DNA from: Crocinitomicaceae bacterium
GTDB lineage: Bacteria; Bacteroidota; Bacteroidia; Flavobacteriales_D; Crocinitomicaceae
DNA: 8,982 nt
NCBI GenBank assembly: GCA_030830385.1
Contig: JAURNA010000346.1
Span: 1-8,982 of the forward strand
Direction: 5' to 3'
Below are positions 6,416-8,982 of this stretch, in pieces. Under the pieces are notes generated by a model, which was not told where the DNA came from, ran no database searches, and saw only the letters and a program-made list of their open reading frames with translations. The number at the start of each line of letters is the position of its first letter. The first letter of the stretch is position 1. The translations under genes and the position numbers were made by a program.

Positions 6416-8059
6416 ATGAAAACAAAATTACTTACAATCGCCGCCTTACTCGCCGCAAGTGCTGTATATGCACAAACAACTGATCTGGGAGGACCATTGA
6501 GTTGGCAAATGCCGTTCAAGTCACACATGAAGGACGTTGTCCAGACGCATGTGATGCCTCAATTTGATCTGGCTAAGCTTGAGGCCGAGGACGCGATCAA
6601 AGACGAAATGAAGATGGGACCATGGCGCTTTGGCTACAATCACAAAGTGTCGTATTCACTCAATAATTCCGGAACCTGGGAAAACCTTACGGACGGAGGA
6701 CGCGTTTGGCGAATACGCCTTTCTTCTCCCGGTGCCTTGTCGATGAACCTTCTTTTGGAAGATGTAAACTTCCCGGAAGGATCTCAGTTGTACTTATTTG
6801 AGACAAAAGGTACCAACCGAGTGGGTGCATACACACACCGAAACAACCGCGAAGATGGATTGTTGGGGACGGAATTAGTCATCGGTGATGATATCATCGT
6901 TGAATTCTACGAACCCGCTTCAGCTATCGGTCAGGGATCATTTACGATTACTGATGTGGTTCACGGTTATCGAAGTGTGCAAATCATCCAGGATTCATTC
7001 CTGAAAGGATTGAACGATTCCGGAAACTGCAACATAGATGTTCACTGTCCGCTTGGAGACCTCTGGTGGAACCAAATAAACTCAATTGCAATGATCGTGG
7101 TTGGGGGTAGCGGAGTCTGTACGGGTGCACTCATCAACAACTCGTGCGACGACGGAACGCCGTACTTCCTGACAGCAGATCACTGCTTGGGACCAAATAC
7201 AGGAAACTGGGCTTTCCGATTCAACTGGCAAAGTCCTGAAGGATCCGAATCCTGCGCAACGACCCAAAACAGTTCGAATAGTACTTACGACCAAACATCA
7301 AACGGTGCAACCGTGCTTGTGAGCAACTCTAGTTCTGACTTCGCGCTGTTAGAGATTAACAACATGACTGAGCAAGACGCAATCAACTACGGGGCATTTT
7401 ATGCCGGTTGGGATGCATCCGATAATGAAGAAAGCGTGACGAAAGTCATTGGAATTCATCATCCAAGAGGAGACTTGAAGAAAATTTGCTACGCGGATGA
7501 CGGCGGAAACGGCATCAACCATCAATACATGTGGGGTTCTGACGTTTGGTACATTGACGCATGGGAGGAAGGAGTAACCGAAGGAGGTTCTTCCGGATCA
7601 CCATTATTCAATCAAGACGGACAAATCATCGGACAGTTGTACGGAGGATTGGCTGCTTGTTCAGGAACACAGGACAACGGGGATTTTGACGTGTACGGTC
7701 GTTTGGGAACTTCCTGGGGGTTGGGTGCTAGTGGCTATCTTGCTCCAAATGGATGTCCGGCCGGAACATCTAACTGGGGGTACGATCCGAATCCGGCAAC
7801 CGCAAATACAGTTGTAATCGAAACCATTGAATTTAGCGTAAGCCCGAACCCATCAAACGGTTTGTTCGTGGTTGAAATGAGCGATTTCGAAAACGCTGAA
7901 ATTCTGGTAACAGACCTTACAGGACGCGTTGTTCGCACCGTGAATGTCCTTTCTGCTCAAACAGAAATTGATCTTGCAGGAATGGCAAACGGTTCGTATG
8001 TAATTCGTGTAAACGGAATGAACGGAACCGCGACTCAAACAATTATCCTGGCGAAGTAA
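6416..8059 (+). CDS. Secreted lysyl-endopeptidase-like serine protease with T9SS type A sorting domain, 547 aa
   Basis: This is a trypsin-fold (S1) protease predicted to act outside the cell or on its surface. Domains: signal peptide 1-19/20 ('LLAASAVYAQ'); propeptide about 21-197; catalytic domain about 198-445; short linker; T9SS type A C-terminal domain from about 470 ('FSVSPNPSNG' to '...TIILAK'), which directs export through the Por/T9SS machine and is then normally removed. Compared from memory with Achromobacter lysyl endopeptidase, the triad is His256 ('TADHC'), Asp308 ('SSSDFALLE') and Ser393 ('GGSSGSP'). The lysine-pocket Asp (API Asp225, 'SDQYGR') is matched by Asp425 ('FDVYGR'). 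Six cysteines match its three disulfides (205-415, 211-280, 235-257); Cys244, Cys358 and Cys447 are extra. Lys197-Gly198 fits the maturation site. The ATG at 6416 is followed by the expected basic residues of a signal peptide, and no Shine-Dalgarno is seen. Substrate is unknown; a nutritional role is likely. It is the last gene before a terminator. Confidence 0.93.
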   Translation: MKTKLLTIAALLAASAVYAQTTDLGGPLSWQMPFKSHMKDVVQTHVMPQFDLAKLEAEDAIKDEMKMGPWRFGYNHKVSYSLNNSGTWENLTDGGRVWRIRLSSPGALSMNLLLEDVNFPEGSQLYLFETKGTNRVGAYTHRNNREDGLLGTELVIGDDIIVEFYEPASAIGQGSFTITDVVHGYRSVQIIQDSFLKGLNDSGNCNIDVHCPLGDLWWNQINSIAMIVVGGSGVCTGALINNSCDDGTPYFLTADHCLGPNTGNWAFRFNWQSPEGSESCATTQNSSNSTYDQTSNGATVLVSNSSSDFALLEINNMTEQDAINYGAFYAGWDASDNEESVTKVIGIHHPRGDLKKICYADDGGNGINHQYMWGSDVWYIDAWEEGVTEGGSSGSPLFNQDGQIIGQLYGGLAACSGTQDNGDFDVYGRLGTSWGLGASGYLAPNGCPAGTSNWGYDPNPATANTVVIETIEFSVSPNPSNGLFVVEMSDFENAEILVTDLTGRVVRTVNVLSAQTEIDLAGMANGSYVIRVNGMNGTATQTIILAK

Positions 8060-8077
8060 TTCAGTCGTTGATCGTAC

Positions 8078-8091
8078 TGACCTTCGGGTCA
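8078..8091 (+). terminator. UUCG-capped hairpin upstream of the main terminator
   Basis: TGACC (8078-8082) pairs with GGTCA (8087-8091) around a TTCG loop, giving the extra-stable C(UUCG)G tetraloop, 18 bases after the protease stop. No T-run follows directly, so alone it is not a rho-independent terminator. It more likely protects the mRNA 3' end or assists the terminator that follows. Confidence 0.55.
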
Positions 8092-8099
8092 AAGAGAAC

Positions 8100-8126
8100 C
8101 CTGGCCCTTAGCGTCAGGTTTTTTTT
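8100..8126 (+). terminator. Rho-independent terminator of the protease transcript
   Basis: CCTGGC (8100-8105) pairs with GCGTCAGG minus its first two bases (8113-8118; five Watson-Crick pairs and one G-U wobble) around a seven-base loop. An eight-T run (8119-8126) follows at once. It sits 41 bases after the protease stop codon and in the right orientation. It should end the redoxin-protease transcript and also shield the transposase gene downstream from read-through. Confidence 0.75.
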
Positions 8127-8160
8127 CGAGTTAACTGTATGACGTCAGCATAATGTTTAC

Positions 8161-8183
8161 CACTTAAGGGATAAAGTTAAGTG
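8161..8183 (+). promoter_or_regulatory. Inverted repeat enclosing the ribosome-binding region and GTG start of the transposase
   Basis: CACTTAA (8161-8167) and TTAAGTG (8177-8183) are perfect reverse complements separated by nine bases (8168-8176). The right arm contains the GTG start codon (8181-8183). The left arm and loop contain the only purine-rich candidate ribosome site, AAGGGA (8166-8171). In RNA the seven-pair stem could hide both. Alternatively it could be a binding site for the transposase or a regulator. The repeat is directly visible; its role is inferred. Confidence 0.5.
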
Positions 8184-8982
8184 ATAGTTTATTACCTCGA
8201 AAGAAGTATTGTGGAGGACTCTGAACTTGGTGTCAATCGAACTCTTAAGGAGTTAGGCATATCCAAGCGCACGTTCTATAACTGGTATGGAAAGTATAAG
8301 GAGCAAGGCTATGATGGCCTTGCCCCAAGGAATAGAATTGCCAGAACGCAATGGAACCGTATACCGGATGAGATCCGTGAGGATGTTGTAGAATATGCTT
8401 TAGAACATCCTGAACTCTCTCCAAGAGAACTTGCTCACAGCATAGTAGATCATAAGGAATATTTCATCTCTGAAAGCAGTGTGTATCGTATTCTTAAAAG
8501 CAGAGGGCTTATTACTTCTCCTGCCTACATTGTAATGAAGGCGAGTAATGAGTTCAAGGATAAAACAACACGCCCAAATCAGATGTGGCAGACCGACTTT
8601 ACCTACTTCAAGATCATTGGGTGGGGATGGTGCTATCTGTCAACTGTTTTAGACGACTACAGCCGTTATATCATCCACTGGGAGCTTTGTTCTCACATGA
8701 AAGTAGATGATGTAAAGCGAAGTATGGATAATGCGCTCAGAAAGGCGGGTTTAAACAAGAGAAATGCTCCAAGACTACTCAGTGACAATGGATCATGCTA
8801 TATCAGATCAGAGCTAGCAGAATACATCGGTGCGAAAGGAATGAGTCACGTACGAGGAAAACCAAATCATCCTCAGACACAAGGAAAGATAGAACGTTAT
8901 CACAGATCCATGAAAAACGTGGTTAAACTTGAAAACTACTATCTACCGGGCGATCTGAAGCAGCGATTAGAAGAATTTGTGA
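8181..8982 (+). CDS. DDE integrase-type transposase (IS481/IS3-like), 3' truncated by window edge
   Basis: The open frame starts with GTG at 8181, preceded directly by an in-frame TAA (8178-8180), and stays open for 267 codons to the window end. The N-terminus has a helix-turn-helix, 'LGVNRTLKELGISKRTFYNWYGKY' in two parts (about residues 16-26 and 27-39), for binding the element's ends. The catalytic core shows Asp139 ('WQTDFTYF'), Asp202 ('LSDNGSCY') and Glu238 ('GKIERYHRS'), which is DD(35)E spacing. 'LDDYSRY' and 'HPQTQGKIERYHRS' are typical of retroviral-integrase-type transposases. The helix-turn-helix and core share one frame, unlike classical IS3 elements with an orfA/orfB frameshift, so IS481-like is the better guess. 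A second GTG at 8211 is a possible alternative start. It catalyses cut-and-paste or circle-type movement of the element; activity cannot be judged without the missing C-terminus. Confidence 0.88.
   Translation, partial: MIVYYLERSIVEDSELGVNRTLKELGISKRTFYNWYGKYKEQGYDGLAPRNRIARTQWNRIPDEIREDVVEYALEHPELSPRELAHSIVDHKEYFISESSVYRILKSRGLITSPAYIVMKASNEFKDKTTRPNQMWQTDFTYFKIIGWGWCYLSTVLDDYSRYIIHWELCSHMKVDDVKRSMDNALRKAGLNKRNAPRLLSDNGSCYIRSELAEYIGAKGMSHVRGKPNHPQTQGKIERYHRSMKNVVKLENYYLPGDLKQRLEEFV

Larger units (their letters stand above)
8136..8982 (+). mobile_element. Insertion sequence, left part (right end outside window); left boundary provisional
   Basis: A DD(35)E transposase reads out of the window to the right, so at least the left portion of an insertion sequence is present. 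I place the left tip provisionally at TGT of 8136-8138, because many elements of the IS3/IS481 type begin with 5'-TG and the spot falls between the terminator and the transposase gene. No second terminal repeat or target duplication can be seen, so the exact boundary is inference; anything from about 8127 to 8180 is possible. The element may lie in a spacer behind a terminator without damaging a gene. Confidence 0.5.

Noticed and set aside
8140..8147. TGACGTCA read as an independent regulatory operator
   Set aside because: It is a single 8-bp palindrome in an element end of unknown boundary; nothing links it to a bacterial regulator.
8127..8180. A separate orfA before the transposase, as in classical IS3 elements with a programmed frameshift
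   Set aside because: The two ATGs here (8139 and 8153) hit stops within five codons, and the helix-turn-helix is already in the transposase frame.
1..8982. CRISPR array, tRNA, rRNA, riboswitch, toxin-antitoxin or anti-phage defence module
   Set aside because: I found no spaced direct repeats, cloverleaf, rRNA-like stretch or known defence motifs; nearly all bases are accounted for by ordinary protein genes.

Overview
The window looks like chromosomal DNA of a member of the phylum Bacteroidota, most likely Flavobacteriales-like, although the genus cannot be read from it. Three things support this. There is a C-terminal type IX secretion (T9SS) sorting domain on a secreted protease. The partial gene at the left edge ends like a TonB-dependent outer-membrane receptor of that phylum. 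Most start codons lack a well-placed Shine-Dalgarno sequence and follow A/T-rich leaders.

Layout. Positions 1-206 (+) hold the last 68 codons of a TonB-dependent receptor. It converges on, and overlaps by 11 bp, a three-gene minus-strand unit that reads from about 5659 down to 196. The order of transcription is a secreted protein of unknown function (406 aa), a P-loop uridine-kinase-like protein (210 aa), and a very large NtrY-type membrane sensor histidine kinase (1210 aa, about 12 membrane segments). These genes overlap by 4 bp and 19 bp, so they are almost certainly one transcript with coupled translation. A 60-bp divergent intergenic region (5660-5719) separates them from two plus-strand genes: an exported thioredoxin-fold protein with a CNTC motif, and, 30 bp later, a lysyl-endopeptidase-like serine protease (547 aa) with signal peptide, propeptide, catalytic domain and T9SS tail. 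The protease is followed by a UUCG-capped hairpin and a rho-independent terminator (8100-8126). The right edge is the first 267 codons of a DD(35)E transposase of an insertion sequence whose far end lies outside the window.

How the genes may work together. The plus-strand pair looks like an export unit: a cysteine-rich secreted protease preceded by a possible periplasmic thiol-disulfide partner. The minus-strand unit joins a cell-surface or periplasmic unknown, a small cytoplasmic kinase and an envelope sensor that has no response regulator beside it in this window. I see no CRISPR array, tRNA, rRNA, phage module or obvious defence system. The most interesting points are fairly modest. They are the sensor's three-part extracytoplasmic architecture, a predicted self-activating lysine-specific protease carrying a T9SS tail, a uridine-kinase-like enzyme lacking the usual base-recognition motif, and an inverted repeat that encloses both the ribosome-binding region and the GTG start of the transposase.
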